NCBI GenBank assembly: GCA_025359045.1
Contig: JANYHN010000066.1
Span: 1-64,000, forward strand
Direction: 5' to 3'
DNA length: 64,000 nucleotides
Source of the DNA: Hyphomicrobiales bacterium
Lineage (GTDB): Bacteria; Pseudomonadota; Alphaproteobacteria; Rhizobiales; Aestuariivirgaceae
The notes below the pieces were generated by a model that ran no database searches, was not told the DNA's origin, and saw nothing but the letters and a program-made list of their open reading frames with translations. The position numbers and the translations under genes were made by a program. Position 1 is the first letter of the stretch. Each line of letters starts with the position of its first letter. This document shows, one piece after another, positions 20,043 through 28,501 of the stretch.

Positions 20043-22883
20043 CTAATGGTCGCGTGATATCTTGTCCAGTTTTGGTGTGAAAGACTTTATGATGTCAATG
20101 GCATCCACCAATCCCAATCGGTCAATTTGAATGCCGGGTGGGAAGGCCGTTGTAAAACGTGTGGCCAGTCTTGGATCAAGAATGACAAAACAACCACGAT
20201 CGCCCTCACGGCGGATCAACCTACCAAAGGCTTGGCGGAGTTTCAAACGCACTGACATGTCTTTGTAAGCATTTCCCCCAAAGGCTTCAGAACGTGCGCG
20301 TTCCAAAATCGTCGGCGTTGACCATGGCACACGGTCGAGAACGATAAGGCGCAGCGAATCTCCGGGCACATCCACACCGTCGCGCACGGCATCAGTTCCG
20401 AGTAAACAGGCATCACGCTCGGCGCGGAACATATCAACCAAGGTTCCTGTATCCATAGGGTCAACATGCTGGGCATAAAGTGGCAAGCCAATTTTAGCCA
20501 GTGGCTGTGCAATGCGTTTATGGACAGCGCGAAGGCGGGCGATGGCGGTGAACAGGCCCAGCGCACCGCCGCCCGAAGCCATGAACAATTCACGGTAAGC
20601 GGCGGAAATCTGATCCATGTCTTCGCGATTCACGTCGGTTACCACGATCACGCGGCTGATCTTTTTGTAATCAAAAGGTGAGTCGTATCCGGCGCGTTTA
20701 ACCGGATAGGGCAGATGGATGGCACCGGTTCGCATTTCAGCATTGGTCCAATCATCAGGCACATCGGGCGGGCGGTCTTTGAGTGTGGCCGAAGTCACGA
20801 TGATACCGTCAGCAGAGCGCAGCACGGTGTTGGCCAGCGGCACAGTTGGATCAATCCAGTGGCTGTGCAGCCCGACGTCAGCCTCACGGCCAAAACTTTG
20901 ATCAATCGAAAACCAGTCGACAAACAATGCATCAGGGCTTTCCAGCAAATGATTGAGCATTGAAGCCCAGCCACCCACGACAAGTTCGCCACGGCGTTTA
21001 AGTGAACGCGCCAGACTTTCAATACGGCCACGGTCATTGGTGTTAAGTTCTGACGCTTCATCATCGAGCTTCTTCAGCAACACATTGGCCAGCGCCGACA
21101 TGGGCTTTTTTAAATCCATCAACGCTGTCGATAAATCAGCCACTGCAACGGCGAGACCTTCCACCAAGGGTAGGCAATCGGTTTCGAGTGAATTGGTGTT
21201 TGATGCTTCTGAGCGCGCTAAAACCTGTTGGCGCACGAGTGTGAGGAAATCTTCAGCTGAACCCTCAGGTTGGCCACCTTGAATACGCCTCGTCCAGCCC
21301 GGGCCTGGCAGCGCTGTGGCGGCGCGCAAAATTTGATGCAGAAGCTTTTCGGCGTTGTCTTGATCGGCCACCAGATCACCAAGGCGTTCGGCCAGCCCCC
21401 GTCCACGACGGCGCTCAGTCTCAGGCCCGCGTAACCAGCGGCGCAGTTCAGAAGCCTCCATCGCCGTGAGATGGCCACTGAATGCACTGTCTGCCGCGTC
21501 AAACAAGTGGTGGCCTTCGTCAAACACGATACGCCTGATACCGCCCGGTGCAGCTTCCTCATCGGGCGTGGTGGCCACGCCAATAGCTTGATCAATTGCG
21601 GCCTGATGGAGAACCAAAGCATGATTGGCGATCACAATATCGGCGTTGCGCCCGGCCCGCACCGAGCGTTCGATGAAGCAGCGTTTATAGTGCGTGCAGC
21701 CAGCATAAATACATTCGCCGCGCCGATCAGTTAATCCAAGCGCCGAAGGTGTGAGGCCCCGCCCCTCGCCGTCTATTGAAACGTCTTGAAACAGGCTGAG
21801 CAACCAAGACGGAAAATCGCCTCCCACAATGTCACCATCACGCGAAAATCTGGCCCAGCGTGCAATCAACGATGCCAGCAAAGCCGAGCGCGCATTGGCC
21901 CCGGTCAAGCGCCCAAACACCTCTTGCATATTCAGAAGACACGCATAATTCTCGCGGCCTTTGCGGATCACGATACGTTCGCGGCGTTCAGCAGGGTCTT
22001 GCACCAGTCGCGCAGTTTCCTGGTCCAATTGGCGTTGTAGGTTTTTGGTGTAGGTCGAAATCCAAACCGGCGCATTGTTCTTGCGCGCCCATAAATATGA
22101 GGGCGCTAAATAACCTAGCGTCTTGCCCAAACCTGTGCCCGCCTCGGCAAGCAGAATATTATTGATGTCTTTCCTGTCGCGCGGTTCGAAGGCATGGGTG
22201 GCCATTGCGGCGTAATCGCTCTGAGCCGCGCGGGTTTCGGAATCGCTACCCAAAATGTCTGCCAAGAAACGCTTGGCATCATTGCCGCTGATAGCTTCCT
22301 GCGTTCCTGGTGCGCGGCTGCCGTCATCCTCCCACTCTTCAATGCGGTCCCAGACATTAAGGCCCGTTGTAAAACCACCCACATCCATTTTGGGATTAGC
22401 GTTCAGCAACGCGGCCATAACAGGTTTTGCCCAAGGCCAATTGGCGCGTGCTAAGAAAGTGGCAAGCTCTGCGGCCTCGCGTAGCAGCGGATAATTTTTA
22501 TTGGAGAGCCGCATGAGAAGATCGTCAACAACAGCATGTAAAGTTTCCGTGTCGCTTGCCAATTGCTCAACCGCAAGCGACCTTGCCAAGCCTGTTGGCG
22601 TGGGTGTTGCAATCCTTGCTGGAACCACAAAGGCAAACAACTCCGCTACATCAAAATGGCGCTGGTCGCGCGCCGCACGGATCAAGCTTTTTGGCGCAGA
22701 GGCCGCAGCCCCTAAGCGTTCAATTAAAAAATGCGAATGACAAATGAGATGTGGTGACGCCGATAAACGCGCCAGAGCCGCTGCAGCTCCGAGCTTCTCA
22801 CCGGACACAACTGCACCTAGCCCCAAGCCTATGGCTGTAGGTGGGGGAACAAATTTATGGTCATGAACGTTCATTACTCTCAA
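20043..22883 (-). CDS. ATP-dependent DNA helicase (DinG/XPD-like)
   Basis: AEAGTGLGKTLGYLAPS Walker A, VFDEGHHLFDAADSAFSG DEAH, VTSATLKDR, RLKLRQAFGRLIRREGDRG. Confidence 0.92.
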   Translation of the reverse strand: MRVMNVHDHKFVPPPTAIGLGLGAVVSGEKLGAAAALARLSASPHLICHSHFLIERLGAAASAPKSLIRAARDQRHFDVAELFAFVVPARIATPTPTGLARSLAVEQLASDTETLHAVVDDLLMRLSNKNYPLLREAAELATFLARANWPWAKPVMAALLNANPKMDVGGFTTGLNVWDRIEEWEDDGSRAPGTQEAISGNDAKRFLADILGSDSETRAAQSDYAAMATHAFEPRDRKDINNILLAEAGTGLGKTLGYLAPSYLWARKNNAPVWISTYTKNLQRQLDQETARLVQDPAERRERIVIRKGRENYACLLNMQEVFGRLTGANARSALLASLIARWARFSRDGDIVGGDFPSWLLSLFQDVSIDGEGRGLTPSALGLTDRRGECIYAGCTHYKRCFIERSVRAGRNADIVIANHALVLHQAAIDQAIGVATTPDEEAAPGGIRRIVFDEGHHLFDAADSAFSGHLTAMEASELRRWLRGPETERRRGRGLAERLGDLVADQDNAEKLLHQILRAATALPGPGWTRRIQGGQPEGSAEDFLTLVRQQVLARSEASNTNSLETDCLPLVEGLAVAVADLSTALMDLKKPMSALANVLLKKLDDEASELNTNDRGRIESLARSLKRRGELVVGGWASMLNHLLESPDALFVDWFSIDQSFGREADVGLHSHWIDPTVPLANTVLRSADGIIVTSATLKDRPPDVPDDWTNAEMRTGAIHLPYPVKRAGYDSPFDYKKISRVIVVTDVNREDMDQISAAYRELFMASGGGALGLFTAIARLRAVHKRIAQPLAKIGLPLYAQHVDPMDTGTLVDMFRAERDACLLGTDAVRDGVDVPGDSLRLIVLDRVPWSTPTILERARSEAFGGNAYKDMSVRLKLRQAFGRLIRREGDRGCFVILDPRLATRFTTAFPPGIQIDRLGLVDAIDIIKSFTPKLDKISRDH

Positions 22884-22971
22884 GCTTTAATGTGCTTTGA
22901 GCCAAATTCAAAGCCGCCATATGACTGTCAAAATTGGGGCAGAAAATCGGGTTATAACGAGGAGAATTATC

Positions 22972-23817
22972 TTGGATCAGAAAATCATCAATCTGTTTGA
23001 CGGCTTTACCCATGGTGGTATGAGCCGCCGTGAATTTATGGATAAGTTGACGACATTGGCAGGTGGCACAGCCGCGGCCATTGCTATTTTGCCAGTGCTT
23101 GAAAATAACTATGCCAAAGCTGATATTTTGCCCGAAGGTGATGCGCGCATTGCCACCGAACCGCTGAAATTTGAGGGTGGTTCGGGCTATCTGGCAACGC
23201 CTGCGGCTGCTAGCAAATATCCTGCTGTCATCGTCATTCACGAAAACCGTGGACTGAACCCCCACATAAAAGACATTGCGCGGCGCATGGCTGCAGAGGG
23301 TTTTGTGGCTTTGGCTCCTGATTACTTAGCTGGCCTTGGCGGCACACCTGATGATGCTGATAAAGCAAAAGAAATGATTGGCACATTGAAGCCGGAAGAT
23401 ATTTTGGCGACATCAAAGGCCGCGCTTGCTGCTGTGCGCGTTCACCCCATGGCTAACGAAAAAGCCAGTGCTATGGGCTTTTGCTGGGGTGGAAGCGCTG
23501 TGAATGCGCTGGCCGTTGCCGATGAAAGCCTCAATGCTGGTGTCGCTTATTACGGTGAGCAGCCTAAAGACGAAGATGTTGCCAAAATCAAAGCGCCATT
23601 GCTGTTGCATTATGGCGCGCTTGATGACCGGATCAATGCAGGGATTCCCGCGTTTGAAACAGCCCTCAAGGCCGGCAACAAAACTTACGAGCTGTTCAAA
23701 TATGAAGGTGCCAACCATGCCTTCAACAACGACACAAACCAAGCGCGATACAATAAAGAAGCCGCTGATCTGGCTTGGGGTCGCACAGTTACGTTCCTGA
23801 AGAAATATACCGCCTAA
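22972..23817 (+). CDS. Dienelactone hydrolase family protein with Tat-like N-terminus
   Basis: FCWGGSAVNALA nucleophile motif, HENRGLNPHIKD, GANHAF; SRREFMDKL twin-arginine-like motif; TTG start at 22972 preceded by GAGGAG. Confidence 0.9.
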   Translation: MDQKIINLFDGFTHGGMSRREFMDKLTTLAGGTAAAIAILPVLENNYAKADILPEGDARIATEPLKFEGGSGYLATPAAASKYPAVIVIHENRGLNPHIKDIARRMAAEGFVALAPDYLAGLGGTPDDADKAKEMIGTLKPEDILATSKAALAAVRVHPMANEKASAMGFCWGGSAVNALAVADESLNAGVAYYGEQPKDEDVAKIKAPLLLHYGALDDRINAGIPAFETALKAGNKTYELFKYEGANHAFNNDTNQARYNKEAADLAWGRTVTFLKKYTA

Positions 23818-23841
23818 TCGCCTCACTCATTGACGGGACAG

Positions 23842-23892
23842 TTGGACATGCCTAACACGGCGTTCCCGTGCCCAAACGCATGTCCAATTTTT
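23842..23892 (+). terminator. Nested hairpin with T-tract between DLH gene and lysS
   Basis: Perfect 10-bp arms ttggacatgc / gcatgtccaa (23842-23851 / 23878-23887) enclosing a smaller cacgg...ccgtg hairpin, followed by TTTTT. Confidence 0.65.
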
Positions 23893-23903
23893 GAGTAAAT
23901 GAA

Positions 23904-25523
23904 ATGACTGTCTCCTCCGCCCTTCGCGATGCCGCACTCGAATCTAAGGCTTGGCCTTTTGAGGAGGCGCGGAAGATTTTGAAGCGGGTGGAAAAGTCAG
24001 GCCAGAAATCAGTTTTGTTTGAAACCGGTTATGGGCCATCAGGTCTGCCGCATATTGGCACGTTCGGCGAAGTATCGCGCACCACAATGGTGCGGCGCGC
24101 CTTTGAGCTGATGAGCGATGTACCCACACGATTGCTGGTGTTTTCGGACGATATGGACGGCATGCGCAAGATTCCGGATAATGTGCCGGATAAATCATTC
24201 CTCGAGCCGCATTTGCACAAGCCGCTCACATCGGTGCCTAATCCATTTGGTGGCGATTATGAAAGCTTCGGCCATCACAACAATGCCATGCTGCGGCGGT
24301 TCCTCGACACGTTTGGATTCCAATATGAATTTGGTTCGGCCACAGAATACTATAAGTCTGGCAAATATGATGACATGCTCATCCGAGCGCTGGAAAAATA
24401 TGATGACATCATGGGGGTCATGTTGCCCAGCTTGGGTGAAGAACGCCAAGCGACTTATTCGCCGTTCTTGCCGATCTCGCCGATTTCGGGCCGTGTGCTT
24501 TATGTGCCGATGAAAGCCATCGATGCCAAGAAGGGCACCATTACTTTCAATGATGAAGACGGAACTGATACCACTGTTGATGTGCGCGGTGGGCGCACCA
24601 AGCTGCAATGGAAGCCAGATTTCGGCATGCGCTTTGCGGCTTTGGGTGTGGATTTTGAAATGTTCGGCAAGGATCACCAATCCAATGCGCCGATTTATGA
24701 TCGCAATTGTGAAATTCTGGGCGGCATTGCGCCAGAGCATTATGTTTACGAATTATTCTTGGATGATAAAGGCCAGAAGATTTCAAAATCCAAAGGCAAC
24801 GGCCTCACCATTGATGAATGGCTGACCTACGCTGATCCAGATTCCCTCTCGCTCTATATGTATAACCGTCCGCGCGAAGCCAAGAAATTGTTCTTTGACG
24901 TTATCCCTCGTGCGGTTGATGAATATGCGCAGCATTTGGGTGGTTATCAAAAACAGACTGAGCCTAAAGACCAATTGATGAATCCGGTGTGGCATATCCA
25001 CGGCGGTCAACCACCCAAGCCCGAAACTGGCGGCGTTACATTTGCCTTGTTGCTCAATCTGGTTTCAGTTGCCAACACCGAGGATAAGTCGGTACTCTGG
25101 GCTTTCCTCAAACGCTACATGCCGGAAATGGACGCCACCACCCATCCACGCTTGGACAAAATGGTGGGCTATGCCATTCGCTATTATCTCGATTTCATAA
25201 AACCCAACAAGGTCTATCGTCCGTGTACGGAGGATGAAGCCAAGGCGCTCACCGATCTCAATGCAGCGCTTGCCGAATTACCCGAAGGCTCCACCCCTGA
25301 AGCCATTCAGCAAAAGGTTTATGACATCGGCAGACGCGAACCCTACACCGTCACCCAAAAAGACGGCACCATTGGTGTGGGCCAGACATGGTTCAACATG
25401 CTTTATCAAGTCTTGCTGGGTGAAGAACGCGGGCCACGGTTTGGATCGTTTGCTGCGCTTTATGGTTTGGCCAATACGCGTGGGTTAATTGACAAGGCGC
25501 TGAAGGGGGAACTGGGAACCTAA
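23904..25523 (+). CDS. lysS: Lysyl-tRNA synthetase, class I
   Basis: Class I HIGH-like PHIGTFGEV and KMSKS-like KISKSKGNG; length and motifs of class I LysRS. Confidence 0.96.
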   Translation: MTVSSALRDAALESKAWPFEEARKILKRVEKSGQKSVLFETGYGPSGLPHIGTFGEVSRTTMVRRAFELMSDVPTRLLVFSDDMDGMRKIPDNVPDKSFLEPHLHKPLTSVPNPFGGDYESFGHHNNAMLRRFLDTFGFQYEFGSATEYYKSGKYDDMLIRALEKYDDIMGVMLPSLGEERQATYSPFLPISPISGRVLYVPMKAIDAKKGTITFNDEDGTDTTVDVRGGRTKLQWKPDFGMRFAALGVDFEMFGKDHQSNAPIYDRNCEILGGIAPEHYVYELFLDDKGQKISKSKGNGLTIDEWLTYADPDSLSLYMYNRPREAKKLFFDVIPRAVDEYAQHLGGYQKQTEPKDQLMNPVWHIHGGQPPKPETGGVTFALLLNLVSVANTEDKSVLWAFLKRYMPEMDATTHPRLDKMVGYAIRYYLDFIKPNKVYRPCTEDEAKALTDLNAALAELPEGSTPEAIQQKVYDIGRREPYTVTQKDGTIGVGQTWFNMLYQVLLGEERGPRFGSFAALYGLANTRGLIDKALKGELGT

Positions 25524-26923
25524 TTTGCCATATTGAGAAGTTCGTTGACATTAATCGCAATATATTCTGCGACTGCTTCACTTGTGTCATGGTTTGCGCC
25601 TTTGCTGGCGATCGCAATAACCCTAAAGTTTGAATCTACGACGGGACCTCCGCTATTGCCTTCACGAACCCTTGGACTTATTTCTAAAAATCCTATGCTA
25701 TGTCTAACGAACCTTCTAATTTCATGGCCAGACTCGATTCTGATTGGCATGAATTTACTGTGGTTGGGGTATCCCAAAAGAGTCAGAGTTGAATTTGTTT
25801 CTATTGCGTGGGTGCTTACCGATATATCCAAAGGCAAAATTCCGGACAACGCTTCGGGAATATTAAAAATAACTAAGTCTCTATCGCTATCTCGTTTTCT
25901 AATCACTAGAGGGAATTTTTTTTCAGGCCAATTGCGATGATAAATAAACGGTTTGCTATTCACGCAGTGCGCGCAAGTTGCAATTCCCACGTCCTTTACA
26001 AAAAATGCTGTTCCTTGGTTATCGGTTTCAAAATCCTCAACTACCCATGTGGCTTGTTCTGCGATTTCTCGTGGTGTCAACTTGATTTGAATTTTAGCTC
26101 TTGGCTGAAGCTCGTTGAACTCCCTAACCAGCTTTCGAAAAACCTGGTCACTTTTTCCCCTGATTTGCCCGACAAATGAAATCTGGCCCAGCAAAAAGTC
26201 GTCTAAACTAGTTTTTATTCCAAATTTTTCGTTCAATGTCTTTTGGGCGTCAGGAAATCCGTACTTCCTCCAGGCATGCAACGCTCCGCGAATGTTGCGT
26301 ATATATCTCCGTTTGACATTCACGTGTTGATTTACAATCAATCCCGTCACTTCTTGACGATGTATTTTTTGGAATAAGCGCGTCTTTTGTGCATTCAATT
26401 TGAAGCCATTGGTTTCAATAATGTGCAATAGCTCTGCATTTATTACCACTCGAGTGCTGCCACCTTCGTCAATTTCAGTGTGGGCGAGACTAAATCTGCT
26501 TCGATGGGTAGAGAATGTTATGTCATCTGCATATCTCGAGTAACTGCAGTTATGCTTTCTGGCTAAACTGCGAAGTTGAGAATCCAACTTCGAGCAAATG
26601 AGATTGGACAATATTGGCGAGGTGGGCGCACCTTGGGGCAGCTTATTCTGGTACGTGGATGCTTTTGCAATTGCCGCAGCTATACTACGCGGTAGATTAA
26701 ATGGTTTTTTGGACAGCATCCCATAGACTCTTCCAAAGTTAATAGAGCCAAAGAAATCACTTATATCGATGTTGAGAATTGTTTTTTGACCAACATGAGT
26801 GTTGGCATTATCTCTAATGCTGCGTCCAGAAACAAAGCCAGTTACACAGTGATGAAATGTCCTGATTTTTGATAAGTGACGCGCTAGATGGCGTTGCATG
26901 GTCATCAAATTCTTGTCTGGCAC
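25520..26923 (-). CDS. Retron-type reverse transcriptase fused to C-terminal trypsin-like serine protease (catalytic part; 5' end interrupted, see findings)
   Basis: RT: NANTH (NAxxH), [42 protein letters not shown] (YADD at 26533-26522), EVTGLIVNQ (VTG). Protease: [29 protein letters not shown]. Confidence 0.92.
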   Translation of the reverse strand: MPDKNLMTMQRHLARHLSKIRTFHHCVTGFVSGRSIRDNANTHVGQKTILNIDISDFFGSINFGRVYGMLSKKPFNLPRSIAAAIAKASTYQNKLPQGAPTSPILSNLICSKLDSQLRSLARKHNCSYSRYADDITFSTHRSRFSLAHTEIDEGGSTRVVINAELLHIIETNGFKLNAQKTRLFQKIHRQEVTGLIVNQHVNVKRRYIRNIRGALHAWRKYGFPDAQKTLNEKFGIKTSLDDFLLGQISFVGQIRGKSDQVFRKLVREFNELQPRAKIQIKLTPREIAEQATWVVEDFETDNQGTAFFVKDVGIATCAHCVNSKPFIYHRNWPEKKFPLVIRKRDSDRDLVIFNIPEALSGILPLDISVSTHAIETNSTLTLLGYPNHSKFMPIRIESGHEIRRFVRHSIGFLEISPRVREGNSGGPVVDSNFRVIAIASKGANHDTSEAVAEYIAINVNELLNMAN

Positions 26924-26959
26924 ACTAATAGTTCTTATTCCGCCAGATTTTTTTGGAAT

Positions 26960-27364
26960 TTAAAAATTTGCGTATTTAAAAAATTTCCTATCTTTGTGGA
27001 GATGAAATCCAAGTTGAGCCGCAGTTATCCCTAGAAGTTTTGAGAGGTCGTCATAGTTGATCGCGTCAACAATCAACTGTGATTCTGGAATTTGAGGCGC
27101 AGCCAAAGACACATCTACCTTTTCTAACACGTGATGCGCCATTACCCATATAGCAGCACGCCGCGCCACAAAGCTTCTTTGCCAACATTGGCCACAGGTC
27201 GCGGTATCAACAACCAAGTCAAATGTCTGCTGCGCCTCTACAAGTAAGCTAGCAAAAAAATCAATACTATTCAATTGTCCAATTGAAAGTGGAACCGCAA
27301 AAAGTAGCAAAGCTATTACAATGTAATGCAAACCATTCCTCTCCCTTCCAGAGAAGAATGGCAA
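26960..27364 (-). pseudogene. In-frame upstream ORF carrying the N-terminal RT segment, separated from the RT core by a single TAA
   Basis: C-terminus YDDLSKLLGITAAQLGFHLHKDRKFFKYANF* is followed in the same frame by [17 protein letters not shown], the classic start of retron RT homology; no other stop between 27364 and 25520. Confidence 0.75.
27055..27361 (-). ncRNA. Candidate retron msr-msd ncRNA region (boundaries not determined)
   Basis: Perfect 10-bp inverted repeat GAGGCGCAGC (27238-27229) / GCTGCGCCTC (27103-27094), plus hairpins at 27361-27333, 27327-27315, 27287-27270 and 27078-27055, immediately 5' of the RT. Confidence 0.35.
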
Positions 27365-27411
27365 ACGATCTTGGCGAAATTATGTCTGTTTATCTATTCT
27401 AGGATTTTAAT

Positions 27412-28047
27412 TTACTGGCTCGCCCACACAATCCTTGCCATCCAGTCCACGTCCTTCATATCCAAGGTCTTAGTCTCGTGTGCGGAATTGAATGAGGCTA
27501 ATTCCAATGTGCGTGCGGTTTGGCGTTGCATGATTTTGCACATCACTTGGCCGTCAGAGGTGCGCACCACAACGCGGTCACCCTTCCTTACTGTAGCGCC
27601 GGGCGATACGATGATGGTGTCGCCTTCGCGGTAAACCGGCTCCATAGAGTTGCCGGTGATTTCGAGGCCATAGGCTGTTGTATCTGTTACGCCCGGCACG
27701 TCGATTTCTTCCCAGCCATTGCCTGCAGGGAAACCTGAATCGTCAAAAAAGCCGCCCTTGCCCGCTTTGGCAAAGCCAAGCATAGGGATTTGCTTCAACC
27801 GCGGTGCTTGGCCTTTGCGGCCAGACAGTAAATCCATAAATTCTTCAACTGGAGCGCCCGCAGCGTTTAATACCCGCGCAATGCTTTCCATGGTTGGCCA
27901 ACGCGGTCTGCCATCAGGGCCAATGCGCTTGGACGGATTGAATGAGGTTGGGTCTAAGCCAGACTTTTTGGCCAAGCCTGATGCTGAAAAGCCGTAACGT
28001 TCAGCAATTGTGTCAATTGCCGCCCAAACTTGCTTGTGTGAAAACAT
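27412..28047 (-). CDS. HTH transcriptional regulator with S24 (LexA/CI-like) peptidase domain
   Basis: Y-G-L-E-I-TGNSMEPVYREGDTIIVSP and VRKGDRVVVRTSDGQVMCKIM S24 motifs; N-terminal HTH. Confidence 0.9.
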   Translation of the reverse strand: MFSHKQVWAAIDTIAERYGFSASGLAKKSGLDPTSFNPSKRIGPDGRPRWPTMESIARVLNAAGAPVEEFMDLLSGRKGQAPRLKQIPMLGFAKAGKGGFFDDSGFPAGNGWEEIDVPGVTDTTAYGLEITGNSMEPVYREGDTIIVSPGATVRKGDRVVVRTSDGQVMCKIMQRQTARTLELASFNSAHETKTLDMKDVDWMARIVWASQ

Positions 28048-28147
28048 GATTTATCCTCCGCATTCTTGTTCTTGCCTCAATTAGGAAGCAATACCTCTTG
28101 CACAAAGATTTGTCCAGCGTAAAGCATGAGGTTGGCTATAATTATTT

Positions 28148-28501
28148 TTGGGGCTGGATTTGAGGGTTCTTTACAAGATCATAGATGCGGCAACTTGGGC
28201 GCAGGCCGTGAATGCCGGCGTATTCAAAGGCGCTGCGATTGATTTGACTGACGGATATATTCATCTCTCGACAGGCGCCCAAGCGAAAGAAACGGCACGG
28301 TTACATTTTGCTGTGGTTGAAAATCTATTGCTGGTGGCAATTGATGAATCGGTGGTTGCTGATCATTTGAAATGGGAGGCTTCGCGCGGTGGGCAGTTAT
28401 TTCCGCATGTCTATGCTGTGATTGATCCCACTCAAATACTATGGGCCAAACCTCTACCTTGGGATGGTGTTGCGCATGTCTTTCCGGAGGAGTTTGCGTA
28501 A
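28148..28501 (+). CDS. DUF952 domain-containing protein
   Basis: LYKIIDAATWAQAVNAGVFKGAAIDLTDGYIHLSTGAQAKETARLHF matches DUF952 pattern. Confidence 0.88.
   Translation: MGLDLRVLYKIIDAATWAQAVNAGVFKGAAIDLTDGYIHLSTGAQAKETARLHFAVVENLLLVAIDESVVADHLKWEASRGGQLFPHVYAVIDPTQILWAKPLPWDGVAHVFPEEFA

Noticed and set aside
25520-26923. Group II intron or diversity-generating retroelement as the source of the RT
   Set aside because: NAxxH and VTG retron hallmarks are present; no maturase/HNH domain, no intron-like domain V seen, and no template/variable repeat pair noticed nearby.
27412-28047. S24/LexA-like regulator as a prophage repressor marking a prophage
   Set aside because: No phage structural, integrase or lysis genes nearby; it sits among housekeeping genes and looks like a chromosomal stress regulator.
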